From assembly GCA_964036045.1 (NCBI GenBank), contig OZ038392.1, positions 19,110,612 through 19,174,611 of the forward strand: DNA of 64,000 bases. The letters are read 5' to 3'. Under the pieces are notes generated by a model. It saw only the letters and a list, made by a program, of their open reading frames with translations, was not told the DNA's origin and did no database searches. This DNA comes from Eutreptiella sp. 'Long Island Sound 2002'. Lineage: Eukaryota; Euglenozoa; Euglenophyceae; Eutreptiales; Eutreptiaceae. Below, piece after piece: positions 31,394 through 41,422 of this stretch. The first letter of the stretch is position 1. The number at the start of each line of letters is the position of its first letter. The position numbers and the translations under genes are program-made.

Positions 31394-32273
31394 TTAAGAC
31401 CTCGAAGAGGTCTCACTCACCTGGGCGGGCGTCACAATGTCGAATACAGAGCAGGCCCAGAGAAAAAAAAATTTTGGGCCTCGACATGTGTTGGCTACAG
31501 AAGCATAACAGTGGACCAATCCTGGTCGAAACAGTGGACCAATTCTGGTCGAAGCAGTGGACCAATCCTGGTCGAAACTCACACACCGAGGTGCAGTCAT
31601 GGGACACCCGTCGTCAGCGCCTCATTCACACGCCGTGTTCGACTCTGCCACGGCTGCGGCTCTCGGCGGAAGCTGCAGAAGACAACCTCGCCAGGCACAC
31701 TGCACGGGCGCTGCACCAGCAGCAAGGCTGTGGGCAGGTCGAACCATAACATACCATAACATCGAAGCTGGATGCTCAGCAGACCAACAGGCCTACACAT
31801 CTGTCAGCTCGACAGGACATATGAAGGCAGTCGATACCATTAATGGCATCCAGACTGTCGAAAAAGCCATTACTTGGCATCCAGACTGTCGAATAGCCAT
31901 TACTTGGCATCCAGACATGTTGAATCAGCACAGACATGTCGAATCAGCAGTCCGTGCCCCACGTGAACGTGTACGAACGATCCACCGGGAGTCGACATAC
32001 TTCATGCACTTCCTTCAGTGTCTCGACGCCAGCCATGAACTTGAAGGTGTCATGACCCGTGTAGTGTCGACGGATATCACTGTCGAGGGCACACTTCTGA
32101 ATCAGGATACCAGATCGATGGTTCAGCAAACGAAGGTTGGGATCACCAGGTCGGTCGTCGACGGGGCACTTGTACTGGGATACGAAGACATGTTCACGGG
32201 CAAGCGCTCGAAATTGTCCAGGTCCCAGTGTTTGTGCCCTGGTCGAATAGAAGTCCCAGAGGCTCGACGGTTT
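31394..32273 (-). other. Gypsy-D 3' untranslated region with two minisatellites
   Basis: About 880 bases without a convincing sense ORF. Three 23-bp units (cagtggaccaatcctggtcg) start at 31509, 31532 and 31555. A 30-31 bp unit (ggcatccagactgtcgaa) repeats three times at about 31845-31925. TCGA is frequent, as elsewhere in the element. Confidence 0.55.
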
Positions 32274-34966
32274 TCAAACGTCCTCACGCCACAGATCGGC
32301 CCGATTGGTTGCCTCGAAGGAGCATCCGTCATGTCGACCAGTAGTCCATTGATAGGTTTCCTTCGATCCAGTACCAGCGGCCATGCTGTGGTAGAACTGA
32401 CCAGTTCGCGTATCGACTCGCCACCACGGCGTGTGGGCAATCGAAAGTCGTCGTACGACAATGACGGCGCTGATGTCGTCCTTTTCAGGGCCGAGGGCAT
32501 ATCGGTCGACGATCTCAAGCGTGTCGGTTCGAGACCCTTCTTCTTGGAGTCGACCGAGGTGTTGATGCACATAATGACCATCAGCGAGGGAACTCTGCAG
32601 AGCGAATCGAACCGCTTCTGCAGTCACAAGGCTCGAAGCCGTGTCAACAATGACCGCTTCGAGGACTTGGTCTCGGCAGCTGACCTTGCGTCGATGTGCA
32701 GCCTTAAAGTCATCGTGGATCGGTGTGAGGTACTTGAAGAACGGGATGTCGAAGTGGTGCTGATAGGCGTTCGACTCCATCGACAAAAACCGGTGATCGA
32801 GGGGGTCCGGGTGGAACGGGTCGCTCGCAGGGGAGTCGGTTTTCTCGATCTCCTCCCGTTCATCGGTAAAGACATCCCTTCGAAACTTGACCACTCGACG
32901 CCAATGTTGTCCATCTTCGTATCCCATGAGGTATGTCGAGGTACCCAGGCGTCGAACCAATTCGGGGGCATCCACGAAAGGGAAAAGATTGGCATACTCT
33001 TAATTCGATGAGTGAAGGGCAGCAACTCGTCTGATCCACCTATCGAAGTCGTGGTACCCGAGCCGTCCGGGTCCAGTCTGGTAGATCGTCGCCAACTGGA
33101 CAAGGTCGATGGGGGCGCCTGGTGCGACGGCGTTGTACGCATAGGGTTCGATCTGTTCTCCGAGTCGAAAGTACTCCTGGAGCTGGACCGCAAGGTCCTG
33201 TGTTCGATGTGGAGCGCACCCATACCGTTTATACCCAAGTCGAGAGGTGCCTCGAAGGCCGCGCAGTTGGTGTCGGCGAAGAAGCAAATCGACTTTGTAC
33301 GCAAGGAAGGGGGCTCGATCTTCGAAGAGCCAGTCGTTCGCCTGGCAAACCTTTTGAAGATCGCGGATAACTCCCATGATCGAAACGGCAACGGGAGCTT
33401 CTCGTCTCATCTTTTCGTGGGTCCAGAAGCGTCGATACTTGAAGGTCAGGTCGATTCCATCGGCAACGTTTATCAGGTCGTCGATACCCGAGATCTCTCG
33501 ATGCATGCGGTTGAGTCGAGCAATTTGACTCGGCAGGGTATGTTCGGTGAGGTCTTGTCGGAATCCGCAATCGAGCTCTTCATCATAATGTCGCCATTTC
33601 ATGAGGGCCGCTCGAAAGTTCTGACAAGCCACTTCGATTTTTGTATACCACTGGTATCCCGGCTTACCACCAAGATTTCCACGCTCATCGAAAGACGTGT
33701 CAGGGGCGCTTCGAGCCAGTTCGTAAGGGAATGGCGCGGTTCGCCCCAACTGTCGATGCAGATGGTCTTGCCTAACTCAACAATGGCGGCATTTGCCTTC
33801 GACACGACTTCATAATGTTTCTCGTTCAGGAACGTGTGCGGTTTTCGAAGACCAGCCATGGTACTCGACGCAATAGTGAGTACCGATGGTTCGAGCTTAG
33901 TGTATTCCGTCTTCATCGGGTCATCCTCATGTGTCCCAAATCGATAGGGTGGCTTCAATCCGAACGTTCCGTAGTGTCGAAGTTCGTCGATGGTCTCGAT
34001 TTCATGATTGTACTGCGGCATGTTATAAGGCTGCCACTTCGACTCTGGCACCGGCACAGAATCGTAGCTGGGTGGTGCTGTCGACCGCGCGGGCTCGTAA
34101 GGATATTCTTCTTCGTCGTCGGACTCGAGTGGCCAGGGTTCAGCGTCGTAGTTGTGGTCATCGTCGTGGTAATAGGAGTCGGCGTCGTGGTAGTAGGAGT
34201 CGGATTGGTTCGTTCGAGTAGAAGCTTGTGTTTTCGGGGCATTCAAATGCCAGGATTGGTCGACCCAGTCGTCTTCGACTTTCGGCTCTCCGGTACCCGG
34301 ATCCTCTCTGGATGACCTTGATGTCCAGGTGTTCGGCCTCGATGTCCAAGAACTGTCAACCCATCCGGGGGCTGAACAGAAGAAGGAAGATCAGTCATCG
34401 TACCCCGTGTAGCAAGCAAGATCTTCATCATCAGAATCGAACCAGTCAGGGCTTGAGCACCGCTCTCAAAAGTATTCTGCATCGACCGGGGGAGGGGGCC
34501 CGTACAGCTTACAGAGTTCTGGCGGCATGTCGGGTGGGGTCCCTCCCTTCGTCGGTTCCAGAACAGGCAAGTTGGCCAGGGCTGTCTCGAGCACTTCCAA
34601 GCCTTCGGCGCCTCCTGTTATGATGGTTCGTCCACTCGGCGCTATTCCTGCAAATTTCCCGCGAGGGAACACACCTCCCTTGCCTCCTTTCGACGGGCCT
34701 CCTTTTCCTTTCGAGCTCCCAGCATATGCCGACTGGCTGTAGTTCGGCGGTTCGAATGGATCGAGAGGTCGACTTGGACGAGTTGGCGCTGATGCTACCG
34801 ACAAACAGCGGCCAGTTGAAGTCGTCCTCGCTGGGGGTTCGATCGCGTCAACATCGATGATGTTCGACGGTGTCGCTCGAGAAGGCGGAGGTCGAGAGGA
34901 AGTTCGGGGCGTCCGGGATGTAGTACCATAGGCGGAGGCTCCGGTGATCGACCCGGAACCTCGCAT
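32274..34966 (-). CDS. extra sense ORF of Gypsy-D downstream of pol, broken
   Basis: Roughly 900 codons lie in element orientation between the chromodomain and the 3' LTR, in four pieces. 34966-34466 is Ser/Pro/Gly-rich with a GKGGPSKGGKGG patch. 34246-33599 shares its frame and contains YYHDADSYYHDDD, then a globular part. 33749-33000 and 32975-32274 are in the -1-related frame. Breaks are TGA at 34466-34468 and a second TGA before 34246, one frame change about 33600-33750, and one stop near 33000. The later pieces are rich in W, Y, R and charged residues and look like a folded soluble protein. No membrane segment or signal peptide was seen, so a classical envelope is unlikely. Function is unknown. 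Confidence 0.55.
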
Positions 34967-35015
34967 GAGTTTTTCGAAAAACCACGCTGCAGAGAAGAGT
35001 AAGGGTGTTACTCAG

Positions 35016-35576
35016 TTACTCAGGGTGGAGTCGAAGGAACTCAAGGTACACAGGATCTTCCTCTAGAGCCTTGCTCGACTCCCAAGACCATGTGTCGTCA
35101 TCCCATTCACAACGGTACAGGAATGTGCGGCGCTTTTTAGATCCCACTCGACGTCTAGCCACAATCTTGACAAGTCGAGGAGATTCTCCAGTTTTGACAG
35201 GGGGCATCGGAAACTCCCACACCGGCTGTCCCTCTCGATGGACGTAGGGTTTTATGCTGTCTCGATTGAAAACTCGCAACCCATCGAAGGGGGCAGGGAT
35301 GTCCAGTTTGACATTCCAGCCCTTGTTCAGTACCTCGAGTATTTTGTAAGGGCCGCACCAGACAACATCGAGTTTCCCTTTATGTCGATATTCAGGCACC
35401 AACACCCACCATCGTTCACCGACTTCAGGCACTCGAACGTGTCGGTCCATTTGCAGGACCACATGCATCTGGCGTCGACGTTCCTCGGCAAGCATTGCAC
35501 GCACAGAATCGAAGGTACGTTCCGCTCGTTGCATGTAATCATTCACGGTCGATGGTTCATGTGCATGAGAAGTCAT
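35016..35576 (-). CDS. Gypsy-D integrase C-terminal region and chromodomain
   Basis: 186 codons, starting at an ATG that overlaps the preceding pol stop as ATGA (35576-35573), in the -1 frame. The sequence shows the coiled integrase tail (RTFDSVRAMLAEERRRQMHVV), a GPYKILEVLNKGWNVKL segment typical of the IN C-terminal fold, and a chromodomain (RTFLYRCEWDDDTWSWESSKAL). It must be joined to the integrase core to work normally. The upstream heptamer T TTC CCC fits the X XXY YYZ slip pattern, while reinitiation at ATGA or a simple mutation are alternatives. Stop TAA. Confidence 0.8.
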   Translation of the reverse strand: MTSHAHEPSTVNDYMQRAERTFDSVRAMLAEERRRQMHVVLQMDRHVRVPEVGERWWVLVPEYRHKGKLDVVWCGPYKILEVLNKGWNVKLDIPAPFDGLRVFNRDSIKPYVHREGQPVWEFPMPPVKTGESPRLVKIVARRRVGSKKRRTFLYRCEWDDDTWSWESSKALEEDPVYLEFLRLHPE

Positions 35577-38500
35577 TCGGGGAAATCCAATGGAAAATGG
35601 GGTGTTCGTCCTTCATCTATCTCGAACGGGGATAGTCGAAGACTATTGGATGTCAGGTTGTTGAACTGGATTTCGGCGAACAGGAGGTCGACATCCCACT
35701 CGTTGTTGCCGAAGATGCCGTGTGTACGCAGGCGCTGGAGGATGGACTGATTGCTGCTCTCCGCCAGGCCATTGCCTCGAGGGCGGTTGGCCACTGTTTG
35801 ATGCATCTCAATCTTGAAGCGCTGGGCCAACTCCTTCCACGCCTGAGACTCGAACAGCTTGTCTCGGTCAGAAAAAATTTGTCGAGGGCATCCTTTCAAT
35901 CGAATAACCTCACGTAAGAACACATAGATGAGGTCGTCGGCTGTCATATCCTTGCGACAAGGGATGAACATTCCACGCTTGGAGAATCGGTCGACTACAG
36001 TCATGATTGCGTCATGGCCCCTTGTGGTCGGCGGCAATCCCGAAACCCAATCGATGGACACACTGTGCCATTTGGTGTCGGGCACCAGCAATGGTCTTGG
36101 CACTCTGGCGGTGTCGACTCGTCTTGATTTCGCCGCTTGACAGACATCGCAACTTAGTATGTATCGCTCGACATAGTGTCGAAGGTGTGAACATACGTAG
36201 TCGCGCTTAATCAGGGCCATAGTTCGAAGGACTCCTGAGTGGCCATATAACTCCGACTCGTGATACATAGCCACAATCGACGTAACCAGCGTTCGGGGGA
36301 CAAGCACACGTTTGCCCATCGTCGACAAATGGAAGAATTTGCCATCATCGAAGGACAACTTGGCATCTCGAAGCTGGTGTCGTGCCGCAGGGCTTCGAAT
36401 CGCGACTTCGTAGATGTGCTTCGTCCGGGGGTCCTCCCGATAGGCTGCCGCCCACACAGCTGTCGAAGTCAAGTCTTTGCACTGATAATGTCGATGTACT
36501 CGGCGGTGTGTACCCTTAAGACTCGAAGGGTACGGCGTGTTCGACCCAACCTTCGGCAAGAGAACTGATTGCAACGTGCCGTCACGGTGACGTCGACAGC
36601 GAATCAGTTCCGCCATGGTCAGAGCGTATCGAAGTTCATTGCCAAAGGTGACTCGAAGGGGACGATCAATGCTTACATCGGGGAGGTTGTCGGTGTCGGT
36701 AGTCGTGTCTGTCTCATTGCCAGCCTCATCGAGATGCATGTCTGGTTGGTGTGAATTCTCAGCCATGATCTCGTCCGATGGTGCTGGATCCAGTCTCAGG
36801 TCCTCCGTCTCAGCAGTTGTCGCGCTCGACGGTAGCGGCTCCAGGTCCTCCGGCTCGACGGCGGGTTCGGTGTCGAATTGGAGGGCTGGTTCCGTAAGCT
36901 CATCTGCGTCAAGTTCCTTCCCCACGGAGCGTCCGCTTCGTAGTGAAACGTACAGGTGGTCGTACGGTTGGGGCCACACCTCGTCATGAGAGAATGAGTC
37001 TTCGAGTACATGTAGGAACTCATCGACAGGTTCTCCTTCCGGTGAAGCCCAATCTTCGACCAGGGGAATTGCGAAAGCCCGTGTACGTGTGGCATTTTCG
37101 ATATCCATCAACTGCCGCGAAGTTAGACGGGAGCAGGCGTCTGCCGCAGGGTTCTCGAGGCCCGGCACGTACCTCAACGTCAGGTTGTACTCCTCGAGGA
37201 ATTGGGACCATCGTGCTTGCCGTGGTGTCAGCGTTCGAGGACAGGTCTTGAGATATCGAAGACTTTCGTGGTCAGTGTGCACGTGCACCTGCTGCGGTCC
37301 TCGAAGTAGGTGAAACCATTGTTTCAAGGCTAATACGATGGCCAACAACTCCTGTTCTGGAATCGGGTATCGAGTTTCGGCAGGCTGCATTTTCCGCGAC
37401 ATGAAGGCAATAGGTCGAAGATGTCCCTTGTACTTCCCATGCGCACATCGTTGCGCCAGCGTAGCACCCACGCAGTCTTTCGAGGCGTCTGTGTACAGGT
37501 GATACGGCTGTCGGGGGTCGATAGCACTGAGATTTGTCCTACTGATCATCGCCTGCTTCAGCTTGTCGAAGGAAGCCTGGTGGATGGCTGTCGATTCCCA
37601 CTCGAAGTCTGCCTTAAACATTGCAGTCAGAGGGGCTGCGACAGCTTGGAACCCTTCGACAAACTGCTGGTAAAATCCACACGATCCAATGAACTGTCGA
37701 ACTTCATGGACCGTAGTTGGTGGAGGCCAACCTCGAATGACCTTGATCTTTTCGGGGTCCATGTGTACTCCATCTTGGTCGATGATGTATCCGCAGAAGG
37801 GTACTCCACTCTGAAAGAATGTGGATTTATCGATGCAGGGGAAGAGCTGGTGCTTACGGAGTAGTTCATGTACCAGGTCGAGGTGTCGTTGGTGTTCGTC
37901 CGCATCCTTCGAGAAGACGAGGATGTCGTCAATGTACACCCATACAAAGATCCCCAAGTGGTCTCGAAGGACATCGTTCACGACGCGTTGGAACGTCGAT
38001 GGCGCATTACAGAGGCCAAAGGGCATAACAACCCACTCGAAGGCGCCAAATTGTGTGTTGAAGGCGGTTTTCTCGATATCTTCGTCTTGAATTCGGATCT
38101 GGTGGAACCCACTAACAAGGTCAATCTTTGAGAATACGGTGGAACCCCCCAGTGTACTCAAGATAGATTGGATCGATGGCAAGGGATATCGATCTCGTAC
38201 AGTTCGTGTATTCAACGCTCGGTAGTCGACGCACATACGCCATTTACCATTCGCTTTCTTCACCAGTAGGCAACCCGCTCCGTATGGACTCGAGGATTGT
38301 CTGATGCGACCGGATCGATGCAACTTGTCCAATTGTCGTCGAAGTTCATTTAGTTGGCTCGGATCCATTTTGTAAGGGTGTACCCACGGTGGATTGTCTT
38401 CCGAATCGAGGCGTATTCGATAATCTCTCCCAGGTCGATGCGGAGGTAGGTCTCCATACTCCGCTTTCTCCCGGTCGTAGAGGTCCGCCCACTTGTGTAA

Positions 38501-38956
38501 CCGATTCGGTAGTTTGCGTCGAACAGGGTCAAGCCCGTCATCATTGCTGTCACTGGCTTGCATCTTATACATTTCATCGACCGGCACTGCTGGTCGAGGC
38601 ATGCAACACACAAATACTTGATCTCCCGTGAGATCAGATCGACGGATCTCTCTTTTGAGTTTCGGCAACGAAATGTACTCAATCTCCATATCGCTGCACT
38701 CCTCATCGGTGATACCATCGTCCGTTTCGGACTCATCGTGCATGTCAGTACCACGCTGAACGTGCGTCGACGAGTGTAGGTCAGGGTGTTCGTCGGCATG
38801 TGGGGTAGGATTCCCAACCGGACTCGCTTTCGAGGAACTGGATGAAAGTATCGAAAGAAGGTCCAGCTTCGAAGCTGCCTGAAACTGCAGCTGGGTGGAA
38901 TGTCTGGATTCGCCAAAAGACAACCGGTACGAAATCGAACCATGTTGGATGTCGGC
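35573..38956 (-). CDS. pol: Gypsy-D Pol: RT, RNase H, integrase core
   Basis: The frame is open from the codon after TAA 38957-38959 and begins at a non-ATG codon, so it was probably continuous with the protease. Counting from 38923, RT has YIDD at 330-333 (37936-37925) with canonical KIDLVSGFHQIRI and MPFGLCNAPSTFQ. RNase H has YTDASKDCVGA, a PEQELLAIVLA block and DACSRL. The integrase HHCC finger (H-x3-H region YHESELYGHSG, then CDVC) is followed by D958, D1019 and E1055 (D,D35E). The frame has no internal stop and is the most canonical RT in the window. A long acidic spacer separates RNase H and IN. Confidence 0.92.
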   Translation of the reverse strand, partial: ADIQHGSISYRLSFGESRHSTQLQFQAASKLDLLSILSSSSSKASPVGNPTPHADEHPDLHSSTHVQRGTDMHDESETDDGITDEECSDMEIEYISLPKLKREIRRSDLTGDQVFVCCMPRPAVPVDEMYKMQASDSNDDGLDPVRRKLPNRLHKWADLYDREKAEYGDLPPHRPGRDYRIRLDSEDNPPWVHPYKMDPSQLNELRRQLDKLHRSGRIRQSSSPYGAGCLLVKKANGKWRMCVDYRALNTRTVRDRYPLPSIQSILSTLGGSTVFSKIDLVSGFHQIRIQDEDIEKTAFNTQFGAFEWVVMPFGLCNAPSTFQRVVNDVLRDHLGIFVWVYIDDILVFSKDADEHQRHLDLVHELLRKHQLFPCIDKSTFFQSGVPFCGYIIDQDGVHMDPEKIKVIRGWPPPTTVHEVRQFIGSCGFYQQFVEGFQAVAAPLTAMFKADFEWESTAIHQASFDKLKQAMISRTNLSAIDPRQPYHLYTDASKDCVGATLAQRCAHGKYKGHLRPIAFMSRKMQPAETRYPIPEQELLAIVLALKQWFHLLRGPQQVHVHTDHESLRYLKTCPRTLTPRQARWSQFLEEYNLTLRYVPGLENPAADACSRLTSRQLMDIENATRTRAFAIPLVEDWASPEGEPVDEFLHVLEDSFSHDEVWPQPYDHLYVSLRSGRSVGKELDADELTEPALQFDTEPAVEPEDLEPLPSSATTAETEDLRLDPAPSDEIMAENSHQPDMHLDEAGNETDTTTDTDNLPDVSIDRPLRVTFGNELRYALTMAELIRCRRHRDGTLQSVLLPKVGSNTPYPSSLKGTHRRVHRHYQCKDLTSTAVWAAAYREDPRTKHIYEVAIRSPAARHQLRDAKLSFDDGKFFHLSTMGKRVLVPRTLVTSIVAMYHESELYGHSGVLRTMALIKRDYVCSHLRHYVERYILSCDVCQAAKSRRVDTARVPRPLLVPDTKWHSVSIDWVSGLPPTTRGHDAIMTVVDRFSKRGMFIPCRKDMTADDLIYVFLREVIRLKGCPRQIFSDRDKLFESQAWKELAQRFKIEMHQTVANRPRGNGLAESSNQSILQRLRTHGIFGNNEWDVDLLFAEIQFNNLTSNSLRLSPFEIDEGRTPHFPLDFPE

Positions 38957-39703
38957 TTATCGTTCCTTCCAGTTGACAGTTGGATTGTAGCTTCGAAGCC
39001 ATGGTAGTCCAAGCACTACATCCGGCAAAATCTCCAAGACCTTGAAGTGATGACGAAATACAAGCTCTCCAACTCGAACATAAGCTCGCGTGTAGTACCG
39101 TACTTCGACTTGGACACCTCCGGCTGTCAAGACATGTCCAGGGTTTCTCAGTTTATAGAGGGGAAGTCGCGCCCTCTTTGCTGTTTGCATCGACAGAAAG
39201 TCACTGGTCGCTCCACAGTCGACCAACAGTTCCACGCTGGAGTCAAAGGAGTCTTCACGACATGCGCAAATGCGCCCTCGAACCTTGAACAGAGACGCAT
39301 GCTCAGGTTCGGTTCCTTCGACAGTGACACTTCCAAGCGTCGAATTCTTTTCGGGTTTATTGGCGCTGGTGGTGGTGTTCAGCTCTTCTCCAGGACGTCC
39401 GCCACCAGGTCTTCGGAATTGTTTTCTAGGCCGTTGTAGGCCTTTCTCTGCTCTTGGAGCGGGATCGAAACCGTCCCTTGCTGTCTCGACTTTGATCTCG
39501 TTTCGGTGTGTTCGACTGTGATTCCCGACGTTCTCGTCCTCGGGATGGCGGTCGACCTTTTGGACAGTCACGGGCCAAGTGTCCTTGTTCGCCACAATTG
39601 TAGCAACGTCTGCTTTCTTGACCATCTTGGCGTCCGCCATGTTGACGTCCGAACCGTTCGCCAATTTAGGCATGTAACTCTTCTCGAAGCTTGGCAATTG
39701 CAT
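38957..39703 (-). CDS. Gypsy-D aspartic protease region
   Basis: 248 codons. The C-terminal half is a retropepsin with VELLVDCGATSDFLS (catalytic D at residue 162, DCGAT) and LPDVVLGLPWLRSYNP closing the fold. The N-terminal half is a linker whose third frame encodes the Gag zinc knuckle, so the listed frame there is probably not the coding one. It ends at TAA 38957-38959, which lies in the same frame as RT and between the two domains. Confidence 0.75.
   Translation of the reverse strand: MQLPSFEKSYMPKLANGSDVNMADAKMVKKADVATIVANKDTWPVTVQKVDRHPEDENVGNHSRTHRNEIKVETARDGFDPAPRAEKGLQRPRKQFRRPGGGRPGEELNTTTSANKPEKNSTLGSVTVEGTEPEHASLFKVRGRICACREDSFDSSVELLVDCGATSDFLSMQTAKRARLPLYKLRNPGHVLTAGGVQVEVRYYTRAYVRVGELVFRHHFKVLEILPDVVLGLPWLRSYNPTVNWKER
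39564..39605 (-). other. Gypsy-D Gag zinc knuckle, in a frame not covered by a long ORF
   Basis: One frame of the minus strand reads CYNCGEQGHLARDC (CX2CX4HX4C). That frame also contains RFGRQHGGRQDGQESRR upstream and an Arg/Ser-rich tail downstream ending at TAG, and is cut on the 5' side by TAA (…LREELHA, stop, IGERFGR). So the true Gag C-terminus lies here, disconnected by frame changes. Confidence 0.8.
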
Positions 39704-39754
39704 CGAGATTCATCGGCTCTGCCACGGTCGAAGCCGTGGGCGCCGCAGCTGGGG

Positions 39755-41038
39755 TCAACATCGGGGTGACGTTTCTGTTGGCACAGGGTTGGATGGAAAC
39801 GTGGAAGTCGAAGTAGGTGGGACCATCATAGGCAGGGGTCTCGACACTGCAGGACCCAGGGTGTGGTCTGATGTTGTTCTCGATGCGTTCTGTACCTCTT
39901 CCAGTTGATACCCAGCCGCAATGTAGGCTTCCGCGATGGTCTCTACCAAGGTATCGAATCCAAATGGATTATTAGAACGCCATCTCGAACAGACCTCAAC
40001 GATGTACTGCCGACGCACAGCGTCATTCGACAAACCTTCAACAAATCGAGAGCTGACAAGGTAACCCATCTGGAGTTCATTCGTGTTGACCTTCGACTTG
40101 ATAACGCATGTACGAAATTCTCGAACGTAATCTGCATGTCGGGGAAACTCGCTCTCTTTCAAGCTCAACATTCTCAACAAATACACTGGCTCATGGGATA
40201 TGCAGTCGAAACGCTGGCCTAACACACGCATGAGCTCGAACCAGTCATCTTGTACAACTTTCGTCAGGCTATGATAGTACTCAGCGGCATCACCATCGAG
40301 GAGGAATGACATCCTTGCTGCCTGATCGACGGGTGAGGTGATGTCCGACAAAGTGAAGGCTCGTAGTAAATCTTCTTTCCATGTTCGAAATTCTCCACAT
40401 CCAGGATTACCCGTGAACCTCTTGACCAGTTTGTTCAGGCGCTCGACGCGACGTCCCAAAATCTCCTGCGAAGGAGCACGTTGAACTACGAACTGGGGTA
40501 GTGGTTCGAAGGTAGGCCGCTGTGGGAGTGGTTGTTGTGGAGGGTGAGGTTGGTTCGAATTCGAAGAAGACGGTGGTTGCGGAAACTGTTGTTGTTGTGG
40601 TTGCGGAAACTGGATGTTGTTCGGAGGTGGTGGACTCGAAGTTCGTACAAATTCGTTGGGAAGAGCGTAACATTGCGTCAATTCATGTTCTACGCGTCGA
40701 AGTTCATTTGCAGCAGCTTGCGTTGCATTTTCTGTCGAGGACTGCAAGGTATCGATGCGCTGGCCAGTTGCTGCTGTAGCACTTGCTGCTGTTGCCTGCA
40801 ATACATCGTTGCGTTGTTCCAATTCGAAAACTTTGGCTTGAGTATCTGCAAGCTTCTGCGAACAGCTGTGAAGATCACGAGAGAGACATGGAAACCACTC
40901 GCTTTCTTGACTAGCGATGCGCTCTGCGATGAACTTCTCTAACGAGGCCGAAAATTCGTGATGCAAGGGTGAATCACTTCGAAACAAACTGTCTCTGATG
41001 AAATGCAGCATAGCTGCGTCGTCGAAGGGCCGCTCCAT
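39755..41038 (-). CDS. gag: Gypsy-D Gag, N-terminal and capsid region
   Basis: 427 codons from an ATG (MERPFDDAAMLHF). The order is a helical N-terminal domain, a Gln/Pro/Asn-rich linker (QFPQPQQQQFPQPP), then a retrotransposon Gag capsid-like domain (KRFTGNPGCGEFRTWKEDLL, AARMSFLLDGDAAEYY, FVEGLSNDAVRRQY). The listed stop (TGA 39755-39757) is reached after a probable frame change, because the adjacent frame carries on with Pro/Ala-rich sequence to the zinc knuckle. The protein forms the particle shell. Confidence 0.85.
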   Translation of the reverse strand: MERPFDDAAMLHFIRDSLFRSDSPLHHEFSASLEKFIAERIASQESEWFPCLSRDLHSCSQKLADTQAKVFELEQRNDVLQATAASATAATGQRIDTLQSSTENATQAAANELRRVEHELTQCYALPNEFVRTSSPPPPNNIQFPQPQQQQFPQPPSSSNSNQPHPPQQPLPQRPTFEPLPQFVVQRAPSQEILGRRVERLNKLVKRFTGNPGCGEFRTWKEDLLRAFTLSDITSPVDQAARMSFLLDGDAAEYYHSLTKVVQDDWFELMRVLGQRFDCISHEPVYLLRMLSLKESEFPRHADYVREFRTCVIKSKVNTNELQMGYLVSSRFVEGLSNDAVRRQYIVEVCSRWRSNNPFGFDTLVETIAEAYIAAGYQLEEVQNASRTTSDHTLGPAVSRPLPMMVPPTSTSTFPSNPVPTETSPRC

Positions 41039-41131
41039 TGTAGATCGAAGTCCAAATCAAGTTGACGGCGTTGCGGCGTCGAAGATTGATCTCGAAGATT
41101 GATCCTCCCCGCCACCTAGCTGGCTACCGCT

Positions 41132-41418
41132 TGTTGTGGTTTGTTTCTTGGGAACTCGACTGCACTCCTGTGCCTCTTTGTTTCTCAAAATCCGAAATCC
41201 AAAATCCCAATCGACAAACCTCGCAGGATCTTTAGACGGGGCACCAATAATAACACAATCTCGAAGACATAAACCCTGTTCAAAGATCGAAGTATCTTAC
41301 AGCGCTCATTCACAGTTGGCATTCGATGCTTCTTTATTATTCACAGACTGTCGGCGCGATTGCGACTGCGACTTGCGATTTGCGCGCTGCGGCGCTGCTG
41401 CTGTTCGAAGCCATAACA
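41132..41418 (-). repeat. Gypsy-D 5' LTR, 287 bp
   Basis: Paired with 31096-31382 (TGTTGTGG to ATAACA). A primer-binding site is expected just left of it (41105-41131), but the sequence there does not match a tRNA end that I recognise. Confidence 0.92.
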
Positions 41419-41422
41419 TCCA
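41419..41422. other. right target-site duplication of Gypsy-D (tcca)
   Basis: Matches 31092-31095. Confidence 0.75.

Noticed and set aside
31557-33011. 484-codon plus-strand ORF inside Gypsy-D
   Set aside because: It is antisense to the extra ORF of the element, has no recognisable motif, and long antisense frames are expected where TCGA palindromes are dense.
32274-34966. Retroviral-type envelope gene
   Set aside because: Position fits, but no signal peptide, transmembrane span or fusion-like segment is visible.
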